Part shown: positions 1-7,927 of the stretch, in pieces
Layout: each line of letters begins with the position of its first letter
Numbering within the stretch: position 1 is the first letter of the stretch
Source of the DNA: Cellvibrionales bacterium UBA4435
GTDB lineage: Bacteria; Pseudomonadota; Gammaproteobacteria; Pseudomonadales; Porticoccaceae
Length of the DNA stretch: 59,459 nt
Reading direction: 5' to 3'
Assembly: GCA_002390525.1 (NCBI GenBank)
Contig: DGPR01000013.1
Span: 11,545-71,003, forward strand
The notes under the pieces: model-generated
The model's database searches: none
What the model was told of the DNA's origin: nothing
The model's input: the letters and a program-made list of their open reading frames with translations, nothing else
Translations under genes and position numbers: made by a program

Positions 1-24
1 TTTTTCTATGGGAGCTTTTAATGA

Positions 25-1266
25 CTAGAACTTGGTTTTTAAGTCAACTTGAAGACGCTCGTAGTCAAATTCTTCTCCACGAGATTCTTTTCCATACTCA
101 GTGTCGAAGTAAGTAAGAGCTAATGAAGTATTTTTACTCAAGCCTAAAGCACCACTTATCTTTGAGCCTTTTGTGTCAGTACCTCCGCCACCAAAATCTG
201 AGTCAGTATGCGCACCAAAGGTTGCGTCTTGCTCTAGATCTTGGTAGGCATAACCGAATGCTAAATCACCTCTCTTCTTGGCATTACCAACTTTGACACC
301 ATAAACGAAACCAGTATCTTCTTTAGGATCAGAAATACCATCTATATTAGAATCACCGTCGTTCTTAATATAATCAGCATAAAAGGTAGATTTTTGACCT
401 AAGATTTTAGTTTTGACTTCCGCAAAAACTTGCTGTATCTCGTAATCGTAAGCATAAGTCGTTCCGCTGGCAGTATTACCGAACTCATCTGCCAGGACAT
501 CAGCCAGCTCTGAACCTGAAAGTGGTATATTATAGTAACCTAAACCAACAGTAACTTTAGTATTCTTGTCTAATTTAAATTTATAACCGACCTGTGCACC
601 ATAAGTTTCAATAATATCTTTATTACCGCTTGAGCCGTCGTCACTATTTAAAAAGTTATAGCCTAAAGTTGCAAAGATACTATTATTTTTATACTTAATA
701 TGCGCACCTTCAGGTCTTAAATCACCATCGAAAATTAAGCTACTTTTTCCTGGTTTAAAATAAGGCACTTTCGTTTTACCAGCAGTCAAAGTCATATTGT
801 CATAAAACTTCCAAGCTATATAACCTTGGTCTAACACAATACCTTTATCTGAATTGCTACTACCAAAAGTTGAGTTTGAGGATATTGGATCACCCCCTGA
901 GGTACCTGTGGCCAGTGCAAATCCTGCTTTTACGTCATCTGATACTTGTGCTGTTATTCCAAGTCTTGCGCGTAGGCGTGAACGGTTACGTTCATCAGCA
1001 TCTCCGACATTTTTGCGATCATCATCTATGCTTTCATAACGGTATCGCATATCGCCATTGATTTTAATTTTTTCTGCCCAGCCCATTTTTCTTTCTCTTT
1101 TAGCGATTGTAGTCGTGTATTTATCCATGCTGTCAAGTCGTTTAGTTAGCTCAGCAACTTGCGCCTTGAGCTCAGCAATAGATTCGGCATCAGAAATCCC
1201 TCCAGCTGATGCAAGAGGACTTAATATTGATCCAATAATAGCTATTGCAAGGATTCTATTTTTCAT
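25..1266 (-). CDS. Outer-membrane porin with N-terminal coiled coil
   Basis: The 413-residue protein starts with a signal peptide (MKNRILAIAIIGSILSPLASA). A short heptad-like coiled coil follows at about residues 27-50 (AELKAQVAELTKRLDSM). The rest is a repetitive beta-strand pattern with alternating aromatic and polar residues that ends in a C-terminal phenylalanine, the usual signal for BAM-dependent insertion. The stretch INGDMRYRYESIDDDR and the line of strands after it resemble the 'putative porin' family (Porin_5 type) of marine proteobacteria. It should form a diffusion channel in the outer membrane; the substrate cannot be read from sequence. A Pho-box-like promoter lies about 110 bp upstream, which suggests induction by phosphate limitation and perhaps anion uptake. 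It is transcribed away from mlaA. The porin call is solid; the substrate is inference. Confidence 0.85.
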   Translation of the reverse strand: MKNRILAIAIIGSILSPLASAGGISDAESIAELKAQVAELTKRLDSMDKYTTTIAKRERKMGWAEKIKINGDMRYRYESIDDDRKNVGDADERNRSRLRARLGITAQVSDDVKAGFALATGTSGGDPISSNSTFGSSNSDKGIVLDQGYIAWKFYDNMTLTAGKTKVPYFKPGKSSLIFDGDLRPEGAHIKYKNNSIFATLGYNFLNSDDGSSGNKDIIETYGAQVGYKFKLDKNTKVTVGLGYYNIPLSGSELADVLADEFGNTASGTTYAYDYEIQQVFAEVKTKILGQKSTFYADYIKNDGDSNIDGISDPKEDTGFVYGVKVGNAKKRGDLAFGYAYQDLEQDATFGAHTDSDFGGGGTDTKGSKISGALGLSKNTSLALTYFDTEYGKESRGEEFDYERLQVDLKTKF

Positions 1267-1655
1267 TATCTTTCTCCCATAATTTTATTAGTTAATCTTC
1301 AGCCTACTAATCACTCAAAAAATAAAAATTTAATTCATTGAGTAAGTTATTTTTCTGAACCTATTATCAGAGATAAATATGTCAGTTTTATGACGTATAG
1401 ATTGCAGTTTTATTAAATATAAAAAAGTGATTTTTTTCAGGATCCATCAATTTTCAAAAGCTCGCTAATAAGCCTATTTTTTTATCAACTATAATGGATA
1501 TTTTGTTTGCATCTGATATAAAATGTAAATATTGAAAATTTAAGTTTTTTATAGATCTGTTAAAGTAAGTTCAAGCTGTAATTTTTTTTTTAAGCATGTA
1601 AACTACACTCTATTATTTTAAGAAGTATTTTTTTACAAAAATTGGGGATCTATCA
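1267..1655. other. 389-bp intergenic region between divergent porin and mlaA genes
   Basis: This is the longest stretch without a gene in the window. The part nearest the porin holds the Pho-box-like repeats and a -10 element. The part nearest mlaA is very AT-rich, with T-runs and a weak TATTAT at 1611-1616 that could serve mlaA but lacks a convincing -35. I see no tRNA, no open reading frame with a ribosome binding site, and no stable hairpin with a T-tract. Confidence 0.6.
1363..1407 (-). promoter_or_regulatory. Pho-box-like promoter of the porin gene
   Basis: Read on the minus strand, three heptamers CTGCAAT, ACGTCAT and CTGACAT sit at 11-bp steps, each separated by four bases. The consensus PhoB site is CTGTCAT repeated at 11-bp steps. 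Exactly ten bases after the last heptamer comes GATAAT, a good -10 element, which is the spacing seen in PhoB-activated promoters that lack a -35. The pattern and spacing are seen directly; PhoB control is inferred. Confidence 0.55.
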
Positions 1656-2414
1656 ATGAAAAGCACGTTATTGTTGTTGGCTGGAATTTTATTGTCAAAT
1701 TATGCATTCAGTGGAGGAAACCCTGAGTCTTTCGAAAATTTAAATAGTGAATCCAATTATCAATCTACATCTGATGCTCAAGTTAATAATTTGGACTACT
1801 CAACATATGATCCATGGGAAAAATTTAATAGGAAAATATTTGCATTTAATGATGCTATAGATACTTATGCTTTTAAACCACTTGCTAAAGGCTACCAGTT
1901 CGTTACCCCAGATCCATTAGAGGATGGCTTTTCTAGAGTATTCTCTAACCTTGGTGAGCTGGTGACTATAGCCAATGACCTGCTTCAGGGTAAGTTCAAG
2001 CAAGCTACCAATGACACTGGTAGATTTCTTATTAATACAACTGTTGGTCTAGGTGGTTTTTTTGATGTAGCTGATAACCTTGGTTTAGAAAAAAATGAAG
2101 GAGAAGATTTCGGCCAAACCTTAGGTTTTTATGGAGTGGGTGATGGACCGTTTGTTATGTTACCAATTTTCGGTCCTAGTTCAGTTAGGGATGCCCCCTC
2201 AAGGATTGTTGACCAGCTCCTTAATCCAATTAATGAAATTGATGATATTCCAGCACGAAACGCTTTGTACGGTACAGATGGACTTGTTACCAGAGCAGAT
2301 CTTTTAAAAGCTGAAGAATTATTTAAAGGAGATAAGTACGCATTCTATCGTGATATTTATCTTCAAAGACGCCAGTATTTAGTTGATGACGGAAAAGTGG
2401 AAGATGACTTTTAG
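1656..2414 (+). CDS. mlaA: MlaA (VacJ) phospholipid-retrieval outer-membrane protein, no lipobox
   Basis: MlaA removes phospholipids mislocalised to the outer leaflet of the outer membrane and hands them to periplasmic MlaC. The 252-residue protein carries the family signature: DPWEKFNRKIFAFNDAID at about residues 51-68, the PLAKGYQFV segment, and the conserved EGEDFGQTLGFYGVGDGPF and LPIFGPSSVRD blocks. The N-terminus (MKSTLLLLAGILLSNYAFS) is a plain signal peptide. The E. coli protein is a lipoprotein, but there is no cysteine here, either after the signal peptide or anywhere in the protein, so it cannot be lipidated in the standard way. The remaining mla genes are not in the window. The gene reads towards the RssB-like gene, a neighbour also seen in Pseudomonas as I recall it. 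Confidence 0.93.
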   Translation: MKSTLLLLAGILLSNYAFSGGNPESFENLNSESNYQSTSDAQVNNLDYSTYDPWEKFNRKIFAFNDAIDTYAFKPLAKGYQFVTPDPLEDGFSRVFSNLGELVTIANDLLQGKFKQATNDTGRFLINTTVGLGGFFDVADNLGLEKNEGEDFGQTLGFYGVGDGPFVMLPIFGPSSVRDAPSRIVDQLLNPINEIDDIPARNALYGTDGLVTRADLLKAEELFKGDKYAFYRDIYLQRRQYLVDDGKVEDDF

Positions 2415-2430
2415 GCAGACAGTACCTAAA

Positions 2431-2511
2431 AGTTAAGGCGCATTTTAAATTAGTGCTTAACTATCAAGCCTTCTAATTTAAATAAATATTTTCATATTCG
2501 TCTTTAGAAGG
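2431..2511 (+). repeat. Two successive inverted repeats between mlaA and the RssB-like gene
   Basis: AGTTAAG (2431-2437) is repeated inverted as CTTAACT (2456-2462). CCTTCTAA (2469-2476) is repeated inverted as TTAGAAGG (2504-2511). Neither is followed by a T-run, so they are not classic intrinsic terminators. The right arm of the second contains AGAAGG, the only Shine-Dalgarno-like string before the next start codon, so pairing could mask it. Confidence 0.4.
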
Positions 2512-2523
2512 TTTGAATAACTC

Positions 2524-3699
2524 ATGCCAATAAAAGGTGAACTTCTGGTTGTATCTGATAGTTTAGATAACTGTCGATTTCTGGAAGATCTCCTATCTAG
2601 ATCAAATTGGAAGGTGACTCAATTTTCCAATCCAAACAAGGCTTTGATTGCTATTGAGGACATTCGTCCAGCTGTTGTAATTTTGGACTTACCCCTAGAT
2701 TTAATGCAAGCCAAATTTACTGCTCTTTTGACACTTGATCTTGAAACAGCATATGTTGTTATTTTGCCAGAGGTAAACCCAAGAGAAGTTGCAAAATTTT
2801 TCCATAAAAATGCATCCGATGTACTCATTAAACCATTTGCTACAAAGCGCTTCCATGAAGCAATTGACAGAGCTTCTGAATTTAAAAGTTTGGTAAGACA
2901 GAACCTTGAATATAGACAACAGCTAGAAGACGCTAATCGCGAGCTAAACGAGAGCTTGCATCTCCTTGAATTGGATCAAATAGCCGGTAATCAAATTCAA
3001 AACAGTCTGCTCCCAAAAACCCCATTTAAGAAAAATAAATACCAGATAGCATATAGAATTTCTCCTTCTCTTTATCTGAGCGGAGATTTTGTTGGCTATA
3101 ATATTTTATATGATAGATATTTGGTATTTTATGTTGCAGATGTTTCTGGGCATGGTTCATCTTCGGCTTTTTTGACTGTGCTACTTAAGTTTATTTTTAA
3201 TCGTATTCTCAAACGCCATAAGGCACATAAAGATCTAGAAATTATGGCACAAGCCCCTAAAGGTTTCATTGAGCATATTAATAGAGAAGTGATGGCCCTT
3301 GATCTTGATAAACATTTAACTATCTTTGCAGGCTCGCTTGATACAAAGGCCAATAAGCTTCGATATGCTGTGGCCTCACATATGCCTATGCCTCTAGTTA
3401 TTTCTAACGGTAAGGCAATGATACTTAAAGGTAGAGGAAAGCCAGTTGGAATATTCGATGATGCTGTATGGAAGGTGGAGGAGATGGATTTACCTAATAA
3501 GTTTTTGTTAACCCTGGTTTCAGATGGAGTCCTTGAGATTTTTCCTAATAAGTCACTTAAAGAAAAAGAAAAAATTATATCTCAGTCTGTTTTAGAGTCA
3601 GATGGCTCTATCGAAGATATTTGTAAAAAATTAGGTTTAACTGAAATAAAAGATATACCAGATGATGTAACCATATTAACTATAAGGAAAAATAATTAG
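2524..3699 (+). CDS. rssB: RssB-like response regulator with PP2C-type phosphatase domain
   Basis: The 391-residue protein has an N-terminal receiver domain (about 1-120) with a phospho-acceptor Asp55 in VVILDLPLDL and Lys103 in LIKPF. A helical coiled-coil linker spans about 125-160. The C-terminal SpoIIE/PP2C phosphatase domain (about 165-391) shows metal-site motifs in LSGDFVGYN, VADVSGHGSSSAFL, VSDGVLE and PDDVTIL. The Thr/Ser switch position at the end of strand 4 (YVVILPE) looks unconserved. In Pseudomonas, proteins of this layout act with an anti-sigma-antagonist partner in controlling sigma-S or another sigma factor. The likely reaction here is dephosphorylation of the STAS protein encoded directly downstream. 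The stop codon abuts that gene's GTG start, so the two are translationally coupled. The target sigma factor is not in the window. Confidence 0.85.
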   Translation: MPIKGELLVVSDSLDNCRFLEDLLSRSNWKVTQFSNPNKALIAIEDIRPAVVILDLPLDLMQAKFTALLTLDLETAYVVILPEVNPREVAKFFHKNASDVLIKPFATKRFHEAIDRASEFKSLVRQNLEYRQQLEDANRELNESLHLLELDQIAGNQIQNSLLPKTPFKKNKYQIAYRISPSLYLSGDFVGYNILYDRYLVFYVADVSGHGSSSAFLTVLLKFIFNRILKRHKAHKDLEIMAQAPKGFIEHINREVMALDLDKHLTIFAGSLDTKANKLRYAVASHMPMPLVISNGKAMILKGRGKPVGIFDDAVWKVEEMDLPNKFLLTLVSDGVLEIFPNKSLKEKEKIISQSVLESDGSIEDICKKLGLTEIKDIPDDVTILTIRKNN

Positions 3700-4182
3700 G
3701 TGGATTTAGGTAGAATTTTAGTGTCGCAAGAAACTGGTTCATATGTCATCAGGCTCGAAGGAGATGTTCGAGTAGTCCTTTCTGCAACGCTTAACGATTA
3801 CATGAATACCATTTTTAAATCTAAAGATATCTCAAAAATCATAATTGACATGATCGAAACAAAGGGCGTAGATAGTACAACACTCGGACTTTTAGCTAAA
3901 TTAGCGATTCACTCTAATGCAAATTTTAATATCAGACCTATTGTTTTTTGTCCTGATGAAAGTCTTCACGAGACTCTGTTAGTCATGGGTTTAGATGATG
4001 TTTTCGAAATTATAAGCAAAAGAAAATCAGAACTAGAAAACCTCATAGAGTTAAAATCTAAACCTTCTCATGATACAGCAATCAAGCAACACGTCTTGGA
4101 GGCGCATAAATTACTTTCCTCAATAAATAAAAAAAATAAAGATGAATTCTTGGATCTTATTGCAGCCCTTGAGCGTGAATGA
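3700..4182 (+). CDS. rssC: STAS-domain anti-sigma factor antagonist (RssC-like)
   Basis: The 160-residue protein begins with GTG immediately after the TAG stop of the phosphatase gene, with no spacer. Residues 1-105 form a STAS fold; the motif KGVDSTTLGLLA carries the expected phosphorylatable Ser59 (or Thr60) at the start of helix 2. A charged helical tail of about 45 residues follows (SSINKKNKDEFLDLIAALE), longer than a minimal STAS protein of about 110 residues. Family knowledge says the unphosphorylated form releases a sigma factor or anti-sigma partner, while a kinase phosphorylates it and the PP2C neighbour reverses this. No kinase of the anti-sigma type is encoded nearby. Confidence 0.8.
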   Translation: MDLGRILVSQETGSYVIRLEGDVRVVLSATLNDYMNTIFKSKDISKIIIDMIETKGVDSTTLGLLAKLAIHSNANFNIRPIVFCPDESLHETLLVMGLDDVFEIISKRKSELENLIELKSKPSHDTAIKQHVLEAHKLLSSINKKNKDEFLDLIAALERE

Positions 4183-4200
4183 AAAATTTATCTGGTGGTG

Positions 4201-4641
4201 TTAACTCTTAGCAATTTTTTTTGTCTTTATGAAATCTGAATGAGAAATATAAATTAGATCTGCAATTCTTCTAATAATTGCTTCCTCGTGCTTATCCAAA
4301 ACGTCATCTGCAAATGCAATATGCCATAAACTCCCAATCAGTTCTTTTTTCTTCTGATAATCGAAATGATCATTTATAAGACGAGTAAATTGATATAAAG
4401 AAGTAGCATCTTTTACTTCCTGTCTTGCAAGCTCAAGCAGTTTTTGAATCTCATGATCTTTGAGCTCAAATTGACTTTCAAGGATTCCCTTAATTTTAGT
4501 AAGCTCTTTATCCGAGGTTTCTCGATCAATAACCATAACCTCGACCATCAGTGAGGCTGCAGCAAGATTTTGTTGATGCTTTTTATCGCCATCAGAGTTA
4601 TTAATTTCTGATGAAAAAAATTCCTTTATATTATTGATCAA
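4201..4641 (-). CDS. TerB-like (tellurite-resistance TerB family) protein
   Basis: This 146-residue, all-helical, charged protein resembles the stand-alone TerB/COG4103 family. It has two acidic helical repeats, VMVIDRETSDKELTKIKGIL and IAFADDVLDKHEEAIIRRIA, each with an Asp/Glu-rich loop that may bind a divalent metal. No signal peptide or membrane segment is visible. Its function is not established; TerB proteins are linked to stress responses at the membrane. The start is TTG, supported by GAGGAA eight bases upstream. It lies 18 bp downstream of dusA on the same strand, so the two may be co-transcribed, and it converges with the STAS gene. Confidence 0.75.
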   Translation of the reverse strand: MINNIKEFFSSEINNSDGDKKHQQNLAAASLMVEVMVIDRETSDKELTKIKGILESQFELKDHEIQKLLELARQEVKDATSLYQFTRLINDHFDYQKKKELIGSLWHIAFADDVLDKHEEAIIRRIADLIYISHSDFIKTKKIAKS

Positions 4642-4659
4642 TATTTCAGTTCCTCAGAT

Positions 4660-5670
4660 TTATATTTGCTCTACATGTCTTAATGCATCAATGAGAACAT
4701 TAATATCAGCATTTTTTTGATGTGCATTTTCACTGATATGTTGCCTAAATTTTCGACCTCCAGGTATTCCTTTGTAAAGCCCTAAAATATGTCTAGTCAC
4801 ATGACTTGTTTTCAGTCCGGGTAGAAGCTTACCACTCATAATTTTGACAAATTGTTGAATAACTTCGCTTCGGCTAATAAGAGAAGTTTCACTATTATAT
4901 ATACGATGATCGACCTCGGCTAATAAATATGGATTTTGATATGCTTCGCGTCCCAACATAACCCCATCTAAATGTTTCAGTATATCAATTGATTGATCTA
5001 AGTCTTTTATACCTCCATTTAGGATAATCTCTAGATTAGGAAAGTCTTTTTTTAGTTGAAATATATATTCATATTTTAATGGAGGAATTTCACGATTTTC
5101 TTTTGGGCTCAGGCCCTTTAGTAGTGCTTTTCTAGCATGAATAATAAAGGTTTTACAGCCAGCATCTGCAATAACACCAACAAAATCGGATAAGAACTCA
5201 TAGCTTTCCTGATCATCTACACCAATCCTATGTTTTATTGTAATTGGTATATCAGTTGACTCTTTCATAGCTTTATAGCAATCAGCCACTAAGGGTGCAT
5301 TTTTCATTAATGTAGCACCAAAATTTCCTGATTGAACTCTGTCACTGGGACATCCACAGTTAAGATTTATTTCGTCATAATTATACTGAGTTGCATATTC
5401 GACACTTTTTGATAAATCCTTTGGGTTGCTTCCACCAAGCTGAAGTGCAATTGGATGTTCTATTTCGTCATAATAAAGGTGCCCCTTAGTATTACCGTGT
5501 ATGAGGGCTCCAGTTGTGATCATTTCTGTATAAAGTACAGCTTTTTTGCTTAATAAGCGATGGAAGAGACGACAGTATTTATCTGTGAGGTCCATCATGG
5601 GTGCGACACAGAAGCGTCTATCTATTAATTTTTTTTCTTCACTAGAATTTTGATACATGGAATTGACCAT
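4660..5670 (-). CDS. dusA: tRNA-dihydrouridine(20/20a) synthase DusA
   Basis: DusA reduces uridines 20 and 20a in the D-loop of tRNA using FMN and NADPH. The 336-residue length matches the family. Motifs seen are RRFCVAPMMDLTDKYCR at the N-terminal FMN barrel, YTEMITTGALIHGN, and the catalytic loop NLNCGCPSDRVQSGNFGA, in which Cys107 is the general acid. LNGGIKD and DGVMLGREAYQNPYL complete the FMN phosphate site. The C-terminal helical tRNA-binding domain (LLPGLKTSHVTRHILGLY...GGRKFRQHIS) is of the DusA subtype, not DusB or DusC. Met5 is an alternative start. It is divergent from gltX. Confidence 0.95.
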   Translation of the reverse strand: MVNSMYQNSSEEKKLIDRRFCVAPMMDLTDKYCRLFHRLLSKKAVLYTEMITTGALIHGNTKGHLYYDEIEHPIALQLGGSNPKDLSKSVEYATQYNYDEINLNCGCPSDRVQSGNFGATLMKNAPLVADCYKAMKESTDIPITIKHRIGVDDQESYEFLSDFVGVIADAGCKTFIIHARKALLKGLSPKENREIPPLKYEYIFQLKKDFPNLEIILNGGIKDLDQSIDILKHLDGVMLGREAYQNPYLLAEVDHRIYNSETSLISRSEVIQQFVKIMSGKLLPGLKTSHVTRHILGLYKGIPGGRKFRQHISENAHQKNADINVLIDALRHVEQI

Positions 5671-5763
5671 AAATCACTGATATAAAGTATTATATCTTGA
5701 AACTTATCGAATTGGGTTTAATTTAAAAATATCATTACATTTTAGAGTTATAATATTTACATA

Positions 5764-5778
5764 GATCACGAAGTGATC
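5764..5778. repeat. Perfect 6-3-6 palindrome between dusA and gltX
   Basis: GATCAC, a GAA spacer and GTGATC form a perfect inverted repeat in the divergent dusA/gltX intergenic region, 63 bp before the gltX start. No T-run follows. It could be an operator or an RNA hairpin in the gltX leader. No known regulator motif is claimed. Confidence 0.4.
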
Positions 5779-5840
5779 AACTCAATAAAAAAGTATAATC
5801 AATTTGCACACGGATAATTTTTTTACTAACGGAATATCTT

Positions 5841-7316
5841 ATGGCTATTCGAACAAGAATTGCACCATCTCCGACTGGGGATCCTCACTTAGGAACTGCT
5901 TATATTGCACTTTTTAATCTTTGTTTTGCTCGAAAATTCGAAGGTGAGTTCGTTCTTCGTATTGAAGATACAGATCAAGTCAGAAGTACAAGTGGCTCAG
6001 AAAAAATCATCTTGGAGTCACTTAAATGGTTAGGTTTATCCTGGTCTGAGGGTCCAGATGTCGGTGGAGAATATGGGCCTTACCGGCAAAGTGAGCGTCT
6101 AGACATATATCAAAAATATGCAAAACAGCTTGTCGAAGAAGGCCACGCCTTTTATTGTTTTGCTACTCCTGAAGAGCTAAGTATAATGAGAAGTGAGCAA
6201 ATTTCTCGTAGTGAGTCCACTCGTTATGACGGAAGAGGACTCAAATTATCTAGCGAGGATATACAAAGAAAAATTGATAGTGGTGAGCCCTATGTGATTC
6301 GTATGAAAATACCAGAAGAGGGTGACTGTGAATTTCAGGATATGTTACGAGGAAAAATTCTTATACCTTGGTCTCAGGTGGATATGCAGATTTTATTAAA
6401 AATGGATGGCATGCCCACATATCATCTTGCAAATGTAGTTGATGATCATTTAATGAAAATAACACATGTAATTCGAGGAGAAGAGTGGATCAACTCAACT
6501 CCTAAGCATACTCTTTTATACAAATATTTTAACTGGGATATACCCGAGTTTTGCCATTTACCTTTATTGAGAAATCCAAATAAAAGTAAACTTAGTAAAC
6601 GTAAAAATCCCACAAGCATAAACTTCTATAAAGATATGGGCTATTTGCCTGAGGCACTTCTTAATTATCTAGGAAGAATGGGTTGGTCTATGCCCAATCA
6701 AGAGGAAAAATTCACACTTAGTGAAATGTTTGAGAATTTTGATATTTCTCAGATTCATTTAGGTGGGCCTACATTCGATATAGAAAAATTAGACTGGCTA
6801 AACGGATGCTGGATTCGTGAGAATCTTAATGATTTCGAATTTGCCGATCGCGCCAGTAAATGGGCCTTGAATAGCAGTAATCTCAGTAAAATGCTCCCTT
6901 TAGTAAAAGATAGAGTAGAAAAATTTTCTGATATCGTACCTATGTTGAACTTTATGTTCTCAGGTATACACGATCTTGATAAAGAAAGCTTTCAGCATAA
7001 AAAACTTGATAATAAATCTATATGTCAGATTTTACAATACAGTAGCTGGTGCTTAGATGAAATCATCGACTGGAACCGCGATAATTTGTATCAGGAGCTC
7101 AATAAGATCTCTGTTTCACTAGATTTGAAACTGAAAGACTTCCTGTTTCCTTTATTCATTGCTATAACTGGTGCGGCTTCCGGACCCCCATTATTTGATA
7201 CTATGGCATTATTGGGTCGAGATATGGTTAGGGCTAGAATCAGATCTGCTTTAGAGGCAGCAGGCGGTGTATCAAAGAAACAATTAAAAGTATGGGAAAA
7301 AGATTTTCGTAACTAA
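5841..7316 (+). CDS. gltX: Glutamyl-tRNA synthetase
   Basis: This class I aminoacyl-tRNA synthetase charges tRNA-Glu with glutamate in the cytoplasm. The 491 residues start with RTRIAPSPTGDPHLGTAYIA, where DPHLGT is the HIGH-type ATP motif. FVLRIEDTDQVRS binds glutamate and the KMSKS-type loop is KLSKRKNPTS. The C-terminal anticodon-binding helical domain is complete (GAASGPPLFDTMALLGRDMVRARI...). It is slightly longer than the 471-residue E. coli enzyme and closer to the Pseudomonas type. The start has ACGGA upstream. A tRNA-Ala gene follows about 85 bp downstream behind its own promoter. Confidence 0.97.
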   Translation: MAIRTRIAPSPTGDPHLGTAYIALFNLCFARKFEGEFVLRIEDTDQVRSTSGSEKIILESLKWLGLSWSEGPDVGGEYGPYRQSERLDIYQKYAKQLVEEGHAFYCFATPEELSIMRSEQISRSESTRYDGRGLKLSSEDIQRKIDSGEPYVIRMKIPEEGDCEFQDMLRGKILIPWSQVDMQILLKMDGMPTYHLANVVDDHLMKITHVIRGEEWINSTPKHTLLYKYFNWDIPEFCHLPLLRNPNKSKLSKRKNPTSINFYKDMGYLPEALLNYLGRMGWSMPNQEEKFTLSEMFENFDISQIHLGGPTFDIEKLDWLNGCWIRENLNDFEFADRASKWALNSSNLSKMLPLVKDRVEKFSDIVPMLNFMFSGIHDLDKESFQHKKLDNKSICQILQYSSWCLDEIIDWNRDNLYQELNKISVSLDLKLKDFLFPLFIAITGAASGPPLFDTMALLGRDMVRARIRSALEAAGGVSKKQLKVWEKDFRN

Positions 7317-7353
7317 TTAAGCCCCTATCGGCGCATTTGATCTATATTTTATC

Positions 7354-7382
7354 TTGACAGCGACATTGCCTGTACATAGACT
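7354..7382 (+). promoter_or_regulatory. Promoter of tRNA-Ala
   Basis: A perfect -35 TTGACA (7354-7359), a 17-bp spacer and a -10 TAGACT (7377-7382) lie so that transcription would start about 12 bases before the mature tRNA. This is typical of a stable-RNA promoter. Confidence 0.7.
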
Positions 7383-7400
7383 CCTTCCGTCCAAAAGAAT

Positions 7401-7476
7401 GGGGCCTTAGCTCAGCTGGGAGAGCGCAACACTGGCAGTGTTGAGGTCAGCGGTTCGATCCCGCTAGGCTCCACCA
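7401..7476 (+). tRNA. tRNA-Ala (anticodon GGC)
   Basis: The 76-nt gene folds as a standard cloverleaf. The acceptor arm GGGGCCT pairs with AGGCTCC and includes the G3:U70 wobble pair that identifies alanine tRNA. The D-arm is AGCTCAGCTGGGAGAGC. The anticodon stem CAACA/TGTTG holds the loop CTGGCAG with anticodon GGC. The T-loop is GGTTCGATCC. The 3' CCA is encoded. The GGC anticodon reads GCC and GCU codons. Only one base separates the CCA end from the stop codon of the opposing psiE-like gene. As I recall, tRNA-Ala/Glu genes also lie near gltX in Pseudomonas. Confidence 0.97.
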
Positions 7477-7477
7477 T

Positions 7478-7927
7478 TTATTCAGATACATCATCGTCTT
7501 CTCTAAATTCTTTCCTTTTTTCAAGACTAATTTTGTCTTTCAGACTCATGATATAAGCTGACCCTGACAAAATTAATATAGCACCTGCTTCTCCGAGCAA
7601 AACCAATGCATCCATATCTTTACTTTGCATAATGATTAACCGACATAGGGCGGTTATTGCGATAATTATTGGCAAAGTTACAGGAATTCTGCTGGTGGTA
7701 TAAAAAGCACCCACCATCCCAATAATTTCAACATATATAAAAAGCATGAAAAGATCGGATAAGAGTATATTTCTTGCTTCGTACATTGAAAATACAAATT
7801 GAGCTGCTGCTACACAGGTTGCAAATCCGATTACAGTTAGAAGAATTTTTTCACTAGCGTTGGTTGTCCAGTGCAGGCCTTTTTTAACTTTAGGTAATTT
7901 CAAATCCATATATAGATCATAAACCAC
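7478..7927 (-). CDS. PsiE-family (phosphate-starvation-inducible E) membrane protein
   Basis: The 149-residue protein has four predicted membrane helices at about residues 26-46, 55-75, 82-96 and 105-126. The cytoplasmic N- and C-termini are charged, with the C-terminus very acidic (KRKEFREDDDVSE). The pattern EKILLTVIGFAT, LFIYVEIIGMVGAFY and ITALCRLIIM fits the PsiE family, named for a phosphate-starvation-induced E. coli gene whose biochemical role is unknown. The start at 7927 has AGAGTGG just upstream; an internal Met7 lacks a ribosome binding site. It is downstream of gltA on the same strand. No Pho box was found before it, only one CTGTCTT half-site, so the family name should not be read as proof of phosphate control. 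Confidence 0.8.
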   Translation of the reverse strand: MVYDLYMDLKLPKVKKGLHWTTNASEKILLTVIGFATCVAAAQFVFSMYEARNILLSDLFMLFIYVEIIGMVGAFYTTSRIPVTLPIIIAITALCRLIIMQSKDMDALVLLGEAGAILILSGSAYIMSLKDKISLEKRKEFREDDDVSE

